Source: Lachnospiraceae bacterium (GTDB taxonomy: Bacteria; Bacillota_A; Clostridia; Lachnospirales; Lachnospiraceae). From it: DNA of 11,916 nt. Every line of letters starts with the position of its first letter. Positions within the stretch are counted from its first letter, which is position 1. This document shows, piece by piece, positions 1 through 5,926 of this stretch. The notes under the pieces were generated by a model. That model worked only from the letters and a program-made list of their open reading frames with translations, had not been told where the DNA came from and searched no databases. A program made the position numbers and the translations under genes. The DNA lies in assembly GCA_017542725.1 (NCBI GenBank), contig JAFXWR010000306.1, forward strand, positions 1 through 11,916, written 5' to 3'.

Positions 1-357
1 AATTTATCATTTGTTTTATTTTTATTAGTTTTAATGACTGTGGTTTCTTTAATCACAGCACTTGTTATTGAGGTAATCAAAAAGATTGTAAGTGAAGAGT
101 CTATAAAAAAGACATTTAAGTCTTTAGAGATTTTTTCACTTATTTTCACAATGATTATTGCAACTATTATCTTTTTAATATTCTTATTATTTACAATTAA
201 AGTACCACTTGCGGTACTTGAAATTGTGAAGGTAGTAGTTGCAGGTATTTTATTTATTTTTGCTTGTGGCTGTGGGTCACAAGTTGGGTATGACAAAGTA
301 ATCAAAACAATAAAAAATATTATAGCATTGCTTGGTGGCTCAAATGCGATTCAGTAA
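1..357 (+). CDS. Phage holin, three transmembrane helices (5' partial)
   Basis: This is a probable holin, which permeabilises the cytoplasmic membrane so that the endolysin can reach the wall. The reading frame is open from base 1. An internal ATG at 34 has no ribosome binding site and would cut the first helix, so the real start probably lies just before the window. Three hydrophobic segments are visible: about codons 2-26, a second beginning near the IFSLIFTMII stretch, and a third ending in FACGCG. A short basic segment (IEVIKKIV) separates the first two, and the C-terminus is short and soluble. Size (about 118 aa), topology and position two genes before a peptidoglycan peptidase fit a phage holin. 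The holin role is inferred from topology and context, because holins share little sequence. Confidence 0.72.
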   Translation, partial: NLSFVLFLLVLMTVVSLITALVIEVIKKIVSEESIKKTFKSLEIFSLIFTMIIATIIFLIFLLFTIKVPLAVLEIVKVVVAGILFIFACGCGSQVGYDKVIKTIKNIIALLGGSNAIQ

Positions 358-568
358 GAAAGTCCTTATTGGACTAATTATCTTTATACTTTTAATGACT
401 GTGGCGGACACAGTCATTTTTTGTATAAAGGGGTCATATCCAGTAGAGATTTATTTGGCACTCGTTCCTACTTGCATAACGGAACTTGTGATACTTTACA
501 AACTAAAAATGAAGGAGAGTGAAAATGACACGAGTGGAAGAATTGAAGAAGCTGATATCGGAACTTAG
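344..568 (+). CDS. Small two-helix membrane protein of the lysis cassette
   Basis: This is a 74-aa protein starting at ATG 344, with GGTGG at 334-338 as a plausible ribosome binding site. The frame is open further upstream to a TTG at 332, but the ATG is better placed. It overlaps the holin end by 14 bp. A basic N-terminus (MRFSKK) leads into a first hydrophobic helix (VLIGLIIFILLM), and a second covers about residues 35-55, followed by a charged, Lys/Glu-rich tail. This architecture and position fit an accessory holin or antiholin, but no specific family is recognised. A small membrane protein unrelated to lysis remains possible. Confidence 0.6.
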   Translation: MRFSKKVLIGLIIFILLMTVADTVIFCIKGSYPVEIYLALVPTCITELVILYKLKMKESENDTSGRIEEADIGT

Positions 569-713
569 AGAGAGTGGTGCAGAGCCTGAAGACATAGCAC
601 AAGTAGCTCAAGAGTTAAACATGGAACTTATGAAAGAAAGAGTAAAAGCGCCAGAAGCTGTTAAAGGTGGAGGCAAAGCCGTAAGAAAGAAAAAGGTGGT
701 GCAGAATGATTAA
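525..713 (+). CDS. Small charged protein before the endolysin
   Basis: This is a 62-aa hypothetical protein. ATG 525 is chosen over GTG 519 because AAGGAGAG at 512-519 gives proper spacing to the ATG and overlaps the GTG. The N-terminal half (VEELKKLISELRESG, then EPEDIAQVAQEL) looks like two amphipathic helices. The C-terminal half is basic and flexible, rich in Gly, Lys and Val. There is no membrane segment. It overlaps the preceding gene by 44 bp and the endolysin by 8 bp, so it is probably translationally coupled in the lysis operon. Its function is not recognised. Confidence 0.6.
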   Translation: MTRVEELKKLISELRESGAEPEDIAQVAQELNMELMKERVKAPEAVKGGGKAVRKKKVVQND

Positions 714-1146
714 AGAGTTCTCGTTAAAGAAAAGTGGCGATATGAATTTATCAGCAAACTTTAAAGTAAAAGAGTTCGCTTGTCGTGATGGAGCAGATAA
801 AGTTTTAATAGATGTTGATTTGGTAGCAAAGCTTCAAGACTTAAGAACTTATTTGAATAAACCGGTAACCATCACAAGCGGATATAGGACTGATAGTTAC
901 AATAAACAATGTGGTGGAGCAGATAATTCATATCACTTAAAAGGGCAAGCAGTCGATATTTATTGCAGTGGTGTTAAACCTATAGTCATTGCTTTGTGGG
1001 CAGAGTTTAATGGACTTGGTGGCATAGGAATGTATCTTGATAGAAGTCAGGAGTTTGTCCACATCGATACAAGGCAGAATAAATATCGCTGGGTAAATAG
1101 AAATGGTACAAATCAACAAATTAAATCAGTTTTAGACCTCTTGTAA
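706..1146 (+). CDS. Peptidase M15-type phage endolysin
   Basis: This is a predicted zinc peptidase that cuts peptidoglycan peptides at host lysis. The 146-aa protein carries the M15 signature: SGYRT at residues 58-62, SYHLKGQAVDI at 75-85 (Zn ligands H77 and D84) and FVHIDTR at 117-123 (third ligand H119). This matches the Peptidase_M15_3/YcbK-like group, whose members are carboxypeptidases or L,D/D,D-endopeptidases. Which bond is cut cannot be told. The size is that of a bare catalytic domain, with no recognisable wall-binding repeat and no signal peptide, so export would depend on the holin. The start at ATG 706 has GGTGG at 695-699. The stop codon lies in the loop of the terminator that ends this module. 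Confidence 0.9.
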   Translation: MIKEFSLKKSGDMNLSANFKVKEFACRDGADKVLIDVDLVAKLQDLRTYLNKPVTITSGYRTDSYNKQCGGADNSYHLKGQAVDIYCSGVKPIVIALWAEFNGLGGIGMYLDRSQEFVHIDTRQNKYRWVNRNGTNQQIKSVLDLL

Positions 1147-1161
1147 AAGGGGTCTTTTTTT
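1135..1161 (+). terminator. Rho-independent terminator of the lysis operon
   Basis: An 8-bp stem (GACCTCTT at 1135-1142 with AAGGGGTC at 1147-1154, one G-T wobble) has the tetraloop GTAA and is followed by seven T. The endolysin stop codon TAA is partly in the loop, so the hairpin overlaps the coding end. It should separate the lysis genes from the helicase/recombinase cluster. Confidence 0.85.
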
Positions 1162-1274
1162 ATTGGATTTCATTGTTAGGGGGGGGGTAGGGATTTTTTA
1201 CAAGTAGTATGGGGAATATTTTTCATAGTAATAGAGGGTAGGGATTTTAGGTAAGTAATAGGAGGATAAAACAA
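1162..1274 (+). promoter_or_regulatory. Non-coding leader before the helicase cluster
   Basis: No gene is visible here. The stretch is unusually G-rich for this window, with a G9 run at 1179-1187. The 13-bp direct repeat GGGTAGGGATTTT occurs at 1185-1197 and 1236-1248. Related AGTA(A/G)TA-G-rich segments sit near 1204, 1227 and 1254, so this may be three decayed copies of one unit. The last copy merges into the GGAGG ribosome binding site at 1261-1265. A promoter for the next gene is expected here because a terminator precedes it, but no convincing -35/-10 pair is visible. Confidence 0.45.
1185..1248 (+). repeat. 13-bp direct repeat GGGTAGGGATTTT, two copies
   Basis: Exact copies lie at 1185-1197 and 1236-1248, with starts 51 bp apart. 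They could bind a regulator of the downstream helicase operon or be remnants of a short tandem duplication. The spacing is close to five helical turns, which is compatible with binding on one face of the DNA, but that is inference. Confidence 0.6.
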
Positions 1275-1457
1275 ATGAAACATTCAGTAAAAGTATTAGT
1301 TGAGACAAAAAATGGTAGAGAGGAGTTACTAAAAAGTCAACATTTAAAAATAAGAGAGAAAATAATGAAGTTTTTATTTGGAGATTTTTGTGAAGTCATA
1401 GTTCTTAATCCATCTAAAAAAATAAAGAAGATTCAACTTGAAGAGATAAAGGAGTAG
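1275..1457 (+). CDS. Small basic phage protein upstream of the SNF2 helicase
   Basis: This is a 60-aa, Lys-rich hypothetical protein. The start at ATG 1275 is supported by GGAGG at 1261-1265. It shows alternating beta-like segments (HSVKVLVET, CEVIVLNP and KKIKKIQLEEI) around a helical middle (LKIREKIMKFLFGDF), which suggests a small alpha/beta fold. It ends 2 bp before the helicase start, and the helicase ribosome binding site lies inside its last codons, so the two are likely co-translated. Similar short basic proteins occur in Firmicutes mobile elements, but no function is known to me. Confidence 0.65.
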   Translation: MKHSVKVLVETKNGREELLKSQHLKIREKIMKFLFGDFCEVIVLNPSKKIKKIQLEEIKE

Positions 1458-1459
1458 GA

Positions 1460-2890
1460 ATGGGAGATTGTAGCATTGTAAAAGTCAAACCATTTAATCA
1501 TCAAATTAAAGGAATGGAATTGGCTATAAATAGATTTAATAATTCAACTCTATATAGTAAGGGTTTTGCATTACTGATGGAAATGGGAACGGGCAAAACG
1601 TTAACAAGTATATTGATAACTGGAAAACTCTATCAAGAAGATAAAATCAACAAAGTTTTAATTGTAGCACCACTCTCAATTCTTGGTGTATGGGAACAAG
1701 AGTTTATAAAGTTTGCGAACTTTGAGTATGATTTAAAAGTTCTAATAGGAACACTTGCAAATAAGAAAAAACAACTCACAACTTTTGCAAGTGATGAAAA
1801 ATTAAAGGTTGCAGTAGTGAATTATGAGTCGTCTTGGCGGATGAAGGATGAGTTATTGAAGTTTAATGCAGATTTAATCATAGCAGATGAAGGACATAAA
1901 CTAAAAGACAATAGAAGCTCACAAAGTAAAGGAATGCAGGAACTTGGTGACAAAGCACGATATAAACTTTTACTTACTGGCACAGTTATCACAAATAAAG
2001 AAATTGATATTTTTAGTCAGTATCGTTTTCTTGATAAATCGATATTTGGTGACTCATTTTATAAGTGGCGAAACTACTACTTCACAATGGGTGGCTATGG
2101 ACTACATACACCAATATTTAAAAAAACATTAACTGATGAGTTTCAAAACAAATTTATGAGTATTGCTTACAGGGTAAGAAAGGATGAGTGTCTTGACCTA
2201 CCACAAATAACAGAAGAAGTAAGAACTCTTGATTTAGAGCCTGAAGCAATGAAAGTTTATAAGCAACTTGAAGATGAGATGTTTGCAAGATTTAAGGATG
2301 ACAAAGAACTAACGGTCACTAATGTTTTAACTAAAATATTAAGGCTCTCTCAAGTGACAGGTGGATATCTTCCAAATGATAATGACTCACAGTCCATAAA
2401 TATTAGCACAGTAAAAATGGAAGCACTCATTGACATTATAGATTCAGCAAGGCAGGAAGATAAAAAAGTAGTAGTAATAGCAAGATTTAATGAAGAACTA
2501 AATGCTATAGAAAATATGCTTAAACTCAAAAAAATTAATTACTCTGTTGTAAGAGGAAGTATTAAAAATAGAGATGAGCAGATTAGTGAATTTCAAAACA
2601 ATCCTGAACGTAAAGTGTTTGTCGGACAAATTGCTACTTGTGGGCTTGGCATTACACTAACAGCCTCAAGCATTATGGTTTTCTATTCAATGGACTACTC
2701 AATGAGCAATTTTGAGCAATGTAAAGCACGAATTCATAGAGCAGGGCAAAAAGAAAACTGTCACTATATTTATCTTGTTTGTAAGAATACAGTTGATAGG
2801 AAAGTTCTACGAGCATTGAGAAATAAAATTGATTTAGCAAAATCGTTAGTTGATGACTTTAAAATAGGCAAAAAGACTAGTGAGGAGTAG
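1460..2890 (+). CDS. Phage-type SNF2 family DNA helicase/translocase
   Basis: This is a predicted ATP-driven double-stranded DNA translocase of helicase superfamily 2 (SNF2). The 476-aa protein has the full motif set: Walker A MGTGKT (K46), a DExH box DEGH at 143-146, motif III LLLTGT, motif V GLGITLTAS, and motif VI ending in RIHRAGQ at 424-430. The length is that of the compact phage form with two RecA-like domains and no large accessory domains. Phage SNF2 proteins are commonly found beside VRR-NUC nucleases in replication modules. Here no nuclease is visible, and the gene sits between lysis and integration genes. The start at ATG 1460 has GGAG at 1451-1454. A role in phage DNA replication or recombination is inferred from the family. 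Confidence 0.92.
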   Translation: MGDCSIVKVKPFNHQIKGMELAINRFNNSTLYSKGFALLMEMGTGKTLTSILITGKLYQEDKINKVLIVAPLSILGVWEQEFIKFANFEYDLKVLIGTLANKKKQLTTFASDEKLKVAVVNYESSWRMKDELLKFNADLIIADEGHKLKDNRSSQSKGMQELGDKARYKLLLTGTVITNKEIDIFSQYRFLDKSIFGDSFYKWRNYYFTMGGYGLHTPIFKKTLTDEFQNKFMSIAYRVRKDECLDLPQITEEVRTLDLEPEAMKVYKQLEDEMFARFKDDKELTVTNVLTKILRLSQVTGGYLPNDNDSQSINISTVKMEALIDIIDSARQEDKKVVVIARFNEELNAIENMLKLKKINYSVVRGSIKNRDEQISEFQNNPERKVFVGQIATCGLGITLTASSIMVFYSMDYSMSNFEQCKARIHRAGQKENCHYIYLVCKNTVDRKVLRALRNKIDLAKSLVDDFKIGKKTSEE

Positions 2891-2892
2891 TT

Positions 2893-3174
2893 ATGGAAAA
2901 AGTAATTGAATTATATAATCAAGGAATAAAGATGTCAGACATTTCGATTGAACTTCAAATTCCATATAACACTGTTAAATCTTCAATAAGAAGATATATA
3001 CTAAAAAACAAAGAAGTTTCAGAGTCAATAAAACAAGTTGATGATAGTATTAGAAGATGCAAGGTTTGTAATAGTCCGGTTAATGAAACAATAGGTAAAA
3101 GAGATAAGTATTTTTGTAGCTCAAGATGTAGGCTTAAATATTGGAGAAAGCACCATGACAAAAAACGAGTTTGA
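2893..3174 (+). CDS. HTH plus zinc-knuckle small protein
   Basis: This is a 93-aa predicted DNA-binding protein. Residues 4-35 form a helix-turn-helix resembling sigma region 4 or resolvase C-termini (IELYNQGIKMSDISIELQIP, then TVKSSIRRY). Residues 56-79 carry four cysteines, C56-x2-C59 and C75-x3-C79, the latter in YFCSSRCRLKYW, which is typical of a small zinc knuckle. The C-terminus is strongly basic. ATG 2893 lies 2 bp after the helicase stop, with GAGGAG at 2882-2887. Its position just before the recombinases suggests a regulator of the integration genes or a recombination accessory factor. That role is inference. Confidence 0.72.
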   Translation: MEKVIELYNQGIKMSDISIELQIPYNTVKSSIRRYILKNKEVSESIKQVDDSIRRCKVCNSPVNETIGKRDKYFCSSRCRLKYWRKHHDKKRV

Positions 3175-3313
3175 TAATGAGTATAATTATCAAGAAATTA
3201 AGAGAGTGCTTAAACTAATGCTAAATGAAAAACTAATATCGAAAGATGAGTATAATGAGTTGTATTCATTAGAAAAACAAAAATATAATCCGATATTCGA
3301 CATAATTACTTGA
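3155..3313 (+). CDS. SHOCT-like small protein before the recombinases
   Basis: This is a 52-aa protein starting at ATG 3155 inside the end of the previous gene (20-bp overlap), with GGAG at 3143-3146 as ribosome binding site. The central part (EIKRVLKLMLNEKLISKDEY) matches the SHOCT pattern: a helix, a turn with a Leu-Ile pair, then a second helix beginning with acidic residues. SHOCT-like small proteins often lie directly upstream of large serine recombinases in Firmicutes mobile elements. The molecular role is unknown. A protein-protein contact or control of recombination direction is possible. The overlap and ribosome binding site make it likely to be real despite its size. Confidence 0.68.
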   Translation: MTKNEFDNEYNYQEIKRVLKLMLNEKLISKDEYNELYSLEKQKYNPIFDIIT

Positions 3314-3343
3314 TAAATTGCAAATATTAGAATCTTAAATTAC

Positions 3344-3374
3344 TTGACTTTACACGAGGTTTGAGTGATATATA
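3344..3374 (+). promoter_or_regulatory. Probable promoter of the recombinase pair
   Basis: TTGACT at 3344-3349 is a good -35. TGATATATA at 3366-3374 is an extended -10 (TG-n-TATATA) with a 19-bp spacer; GATATA at 3367-3372 would give 17 bp. Either choice places transcription start at or within a few bases of the ATG at 3381. No ribosome binding site fits, so the recombinase message may be leaderless. Confidence 0.5.
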
Positions 3375-3380
3375 CATACA

Positions 3381-4343
3381 ATGAAAAAGATAAACATAAT
3401 TGAAAAGAAAAAGAAAATAGTTGAAGGCAAAAAACGAGTAGCAGCATATGCAAGGGTATCAATGAATAGCGATGTGTTGAAAAATTCATTCGCTAATCAA
3501 GTAAATTACTATAGTAATTTAATCAAAAACACGCCTAACTTTGAGTATGCTGGAGTATATTCTGATTTTGCTGTATCAGGCACAGGGACAAAGAAGAGAG
3601 ATGGATTTAAAGAATTAATTAAAGATGCTAAAGATGGGAAAATTGATATTATACTTACTAAGTCAATTAGCCGTTTTGCAAGAAATACTGTTGATTTACT
3701 AAATACAGTTAGAGAACTAAAAATGTTAGGCGTTGAAGTTAGATTTGAAAAAGAAAGAATAAATTCTTTGACTTCTGATGGGGAATTAATGATATCACTA
3801 CTTGCTGCTTTTGCTCAGTCTGAGTCAGAAAATATGTCTACGAATATTAAGTGGGCAAAGAAAAAAAGTATGGAGCAAGGGAAAGATCAATATAGACCAA
3901 CTTTTGGTTATGATTATAAAGACAATAACTATATAATAAATGTAAAAGAAGCAAAAATAGTTAAGTATATATTTAAAGAATTTATTAATGGTAAAAACTA
4001 TGCTGATATAGCAAGAGAGTTAGCAAATAAGGGTATTAAAACAAGAAAAAATAATCCATTTAATTATGCTCAGGTAAAATGCATACTTAAAAATGAGAGA
4101 TATACTGGTACAGTGATAATGCAAAAATGCTATATCAAAAATCCACTGACACATGAAAGAGCAGTTAATAAAGGTGAGAGGCAAAAATATATAGTAAACG
4201 ATATGTGCCCTACAATAATTAGTAAAGATGAGTATGAAAGAGCACAAATTATAATAAAAAAACTGTCTGATAAATATTATAAAACAAAGGAAAAGAACTA
4301 TGGAAACAATAAAAAAAGTCAGAACCATACCGGCAAAAACTAA
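3381..4343 (+). CDS. Serine recombinase lacking zinc ribbon and coiled coil
   Basis: This is a predicted site-specific DNA recombinase of the large serine family. The resolvase domain spans about residues 18-165: AYARVS with catalytic S27, the SRFARN motif with R98 and R101, and the SDGELMISLLAAFAQSESE helix. The Recombinase domain follows at about 170-275. The protein ends at 320 aa, where full-length relatives begin a zinc beta-ribbon and coiled coil. The neighbour is 518 aa. The catalytic residues are intact, so it could cut DNA, but the missing parts normally provide half of the site recognition and the synapsis control. Its end overlaps the next recombinase by 44 bp, which indicates coupled expression. 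It may work as a partner of the second recombinase, as CcrA and CcrB work together in staphylococcal cassettes, or be a decayed copy. Confidence 0.88.
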   Translation: MKKINIIEKKKKIVEGKKRVAAYARVSMNSDVLKNSFANQVNYYSNLIKNTPNFEYAGVYSDFAVSGTGTKKRDGFKELIKDAKDGKIDIILTKSISRFARNTVDLLNTVRELKMLGVEVRFEKERINSLTSDGELMISLLAAFAQSESENMSTNIKWAKKKSMEQGKDQYRPTFGYDYKDNNYIINVKEAKIVKYIFKEFINGKNYADIARELANKGIKTRKNNPFNYAQVKCILKNERYTGTVIMQKCYIKNPLTHERAVNKGERQKYIVNDMCPTIISKDEYERAQIIIKKLSDKYYKTKEKNYGNNKKSQNHTGKN

Positions 4344-5856
4344 ATTTGAGAGTGACATAAAATATCACAATAAAAGAAAAGTATGTGGTTATGCGAGAGT
4401 ATCAACTGATTTAGATGAGCAAGCTACATCGTATAAAGCACAAGTTGATTATTATACAAGTTATATAAAAAGTAATCCAACTTGGGAGTTTGTGGGGCTT
4501 TATAGCGATGAAGGAATATCAGGTACGAATACCAAAAAAAGAGATGGATTTAACAGAATGATTAAAGATGCACTTGATGGGAAAATAGATTTAATAATTA
4601 CCAAATCAATTAGTAGATTTGCAAGAAATACAGTAGATGCTTTAGTAAATATAAGAAAATTAAAAGAATCAAATGTTGAAGTTTATTTTGAAAAAGAGAA
4701 TATATATTCACTTGATAGTAAAGGAGAGCTGATGCTCTCACTTTTAAGTTCACTGGCACAAGAAGAAAGTAGGTCTATATCACTGAATACAACATGGGGC
4801 AAAAGGAAGAGTTTTGCAGATGGGAAAGTATCAATAGCATTTTCTAATTTTCTTGGATATGATAGGGGAGAGGATGGAAAACTGGTAGTGAATAAAGAAC
4901 AGGCAGAAGTTGTAAGACTCATATATAAGTTGTTTATTAAAGGTTTATCCAGTTTTCAAATAAAAAAAGAATTAGAACAATTAAAAATAAAAACACCTAT
5001 GGGAAAGACAAATTGGAGGACATCAACCATACTTTCATTGCTTAGAAACGAGAAGTATAAGGGAGATGCTTTATTACAAAAAAGATATACGGTCGATTTT
5101 TTAACTAAAAAGCAGAAAATAAACGATGGAGAGATACCACAGTATTATGTTGAAGATAATCACGAGGCAATTATTGATAAAAGATTGTTTGACTATGTAC
5201 AAGTAGAATTAAAGAAAAGAGGAGATGCAGTTCGCAAAGGTCATAAAATCACAGGTAAAAATATATTTTCGGGTAAAATCTTTTGTGCAGAATGTGGTGC
5301 AAATTATGGTAGGAAAATCATACATTCAAATGATAAATATAGACAAGCAATATATAGATGTAATGAAAAATATGATGGTAAAAAGTGTAGCACAATGACA
5401 ATAAATGAAAAAATGGTTGAAGAGGCATTTGTAACGGCATACAATAATCTTGATAAAAAAGAGATAAGAGAAAACTATAATATGATAATTGAAAAACTAA
5501 CAAATATAGTAGAACAAGAAGAAAAACTCAAGAAGTTAAAAAAACAGTTAGAGGAAGTAATAAAGGAAAATGATAAATTGATACTTAAAAATACAAGAGA
5601 AGTGATAAGTGAGAACACATTTAATAAAAAGAGATTAGAAATTAGTAATACATATTATAAAATTGAAGATAAAATTAAATCATTAAATAAAGAAATAGAA
5701 GATAGAAAAAATAGAGCTACAACACTAAAAGTTTTTTTAAGCAATATTAAAATTAAAAATCTACAAGAATTTGATTCAGATCTATTCGCTATTTTAGTTG
5801 ATAGGGTAGAAGTTAGTAAAGATAAAATCATCATCATTTGGAAGGGAGAGAATTAA
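4300..5856 (+). CDS. Large serine recombinase (integrase), full length
   Basis: This is the predicted integrase/excisionase of the element, which exchanges strands between attP and attB through a 5'-phosphoserine intermediate. The 518 aa include a resolvase domain at about 26-175 (YARVS with catalytic S35; SRFARN with R106 and R109), a Recombinase domain at about 185-300, a zinc beta-ribbon with C329-x2-C332, C354 and C363, and a coiled-coil region at about 385-495 (EEKLKKLKKQLEEV, then KIKSLNKEIEDRK). A short C-terminal segment follows. The start at ATG 4300 has AAAGG at 4286-4290 and lies inside the end of the first recombinase. Its stop codon is two bases from the repeats of the presumed attachment region, the usual place for an integrase gene at an element end. 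Confidence 0.94.
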   Translation: METIKKVRTIPAKTKFESDIKYHNKRKVCGYARVSTDLDEQATSYKAQVDYYTSYIKSNPTWEFVGLYSDEGISGTNTKKRDGFNRMIKDALDGKIDLIITKSISRFARNTVDALVNIRKLKESNVEVYFEKENIYSLDSKGELMLSLLSSLAQEESRSISLNTTWGKRKSFADGKVSIAFSNFLGYDRGEDGKLVVNKEQAEVVRLIYKLFIKGLSSFQIKKELEQLKIKTPMGKTNWRTSTILSLLRNEKYKGDALLQKRYTVDFLTKKQKINDGEIPQYYVEDNHEAIIDKRLFDYVQVELKKRGDAVRKGHKITGKNIFSGKIFCAECGANYGRKIIHSNDKYRQAIYRCNEKYDGKKCSTMTINEKMVEEAFVTAYNNLDKKEIRENYNMIIEKLTNIVEQEEKLKKLKKQLEEVIKENDKLILKNTREVISENTFNKKRLEISNTYYKIEDKIKSLNKEIEDRKNRATTLKVFLSNIKIKNLQEFDSDLFAILVDRVEVSKDKIIIIWKGEN

Positions 5857-5926
5857 AGGTGCAGTTCGGTGCAGGTCGGTGCAAAATAGGTGCAGTTATC
5901 CTTGTATCAATTATGTCGTTGTGATG
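5857..5926. other. Presumed right attachment junction (attR) of the element
   Basis: The stretch lies between the integrase stop and the first codon that aligns with the intact downstream paralogue (V-M-K-A-E-F against V-T-K-S-E-F at about 5921-5935). To the left is element sequence. To the right is a gene body lacking its first 35 codons. The junction is therefore somewhere in this stretch, most likely in the last 30 bases. The crossover dinucleotide cannot be fixed without the left end or an empty site. Confidence 0.65.
5858..5894 (+). repeat. Four phased GGTGCA direct repeats
   Basis: GGTGCA occurs at 5858-5863, 5868-5873, 5878-5883 and 5889-5894, with start-to-start spacings of 10, 10 and 11 bases. 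All copies therefore face the same side of the helix. The array begins two bases after the integrase stop codon and lies on the element side of the presumed junction. It may be a binding array for a recombinase or accessory protein, or a short unstable tandem repeat. Confidence 0.7.

Noticed and set aside
34..357. Holin starting at ATG 34
   Set aside because: There is no ribosome binding site, the frame is open to base 1, and the upstream codons complete the first membrane helix.
5858..5894. CRISPR-like array
   Set aside because: The units are only 6 bp with 4-5 bp gaps, far too short for CRISPR repeats and spacers.
5879..5923. GTG start for paralogue A at 5879
   Set aside because: The residues do not align with paralogue B, lie in the presumed junction sequence and have no ribosome binding site or signal peptide character.
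5857..5926. tRNA gene as integration target
   Set aside because: No cloverleaf or T-loop sequence is visible. The right flank is clearly a protein gene, which is common for large serine recombinases.
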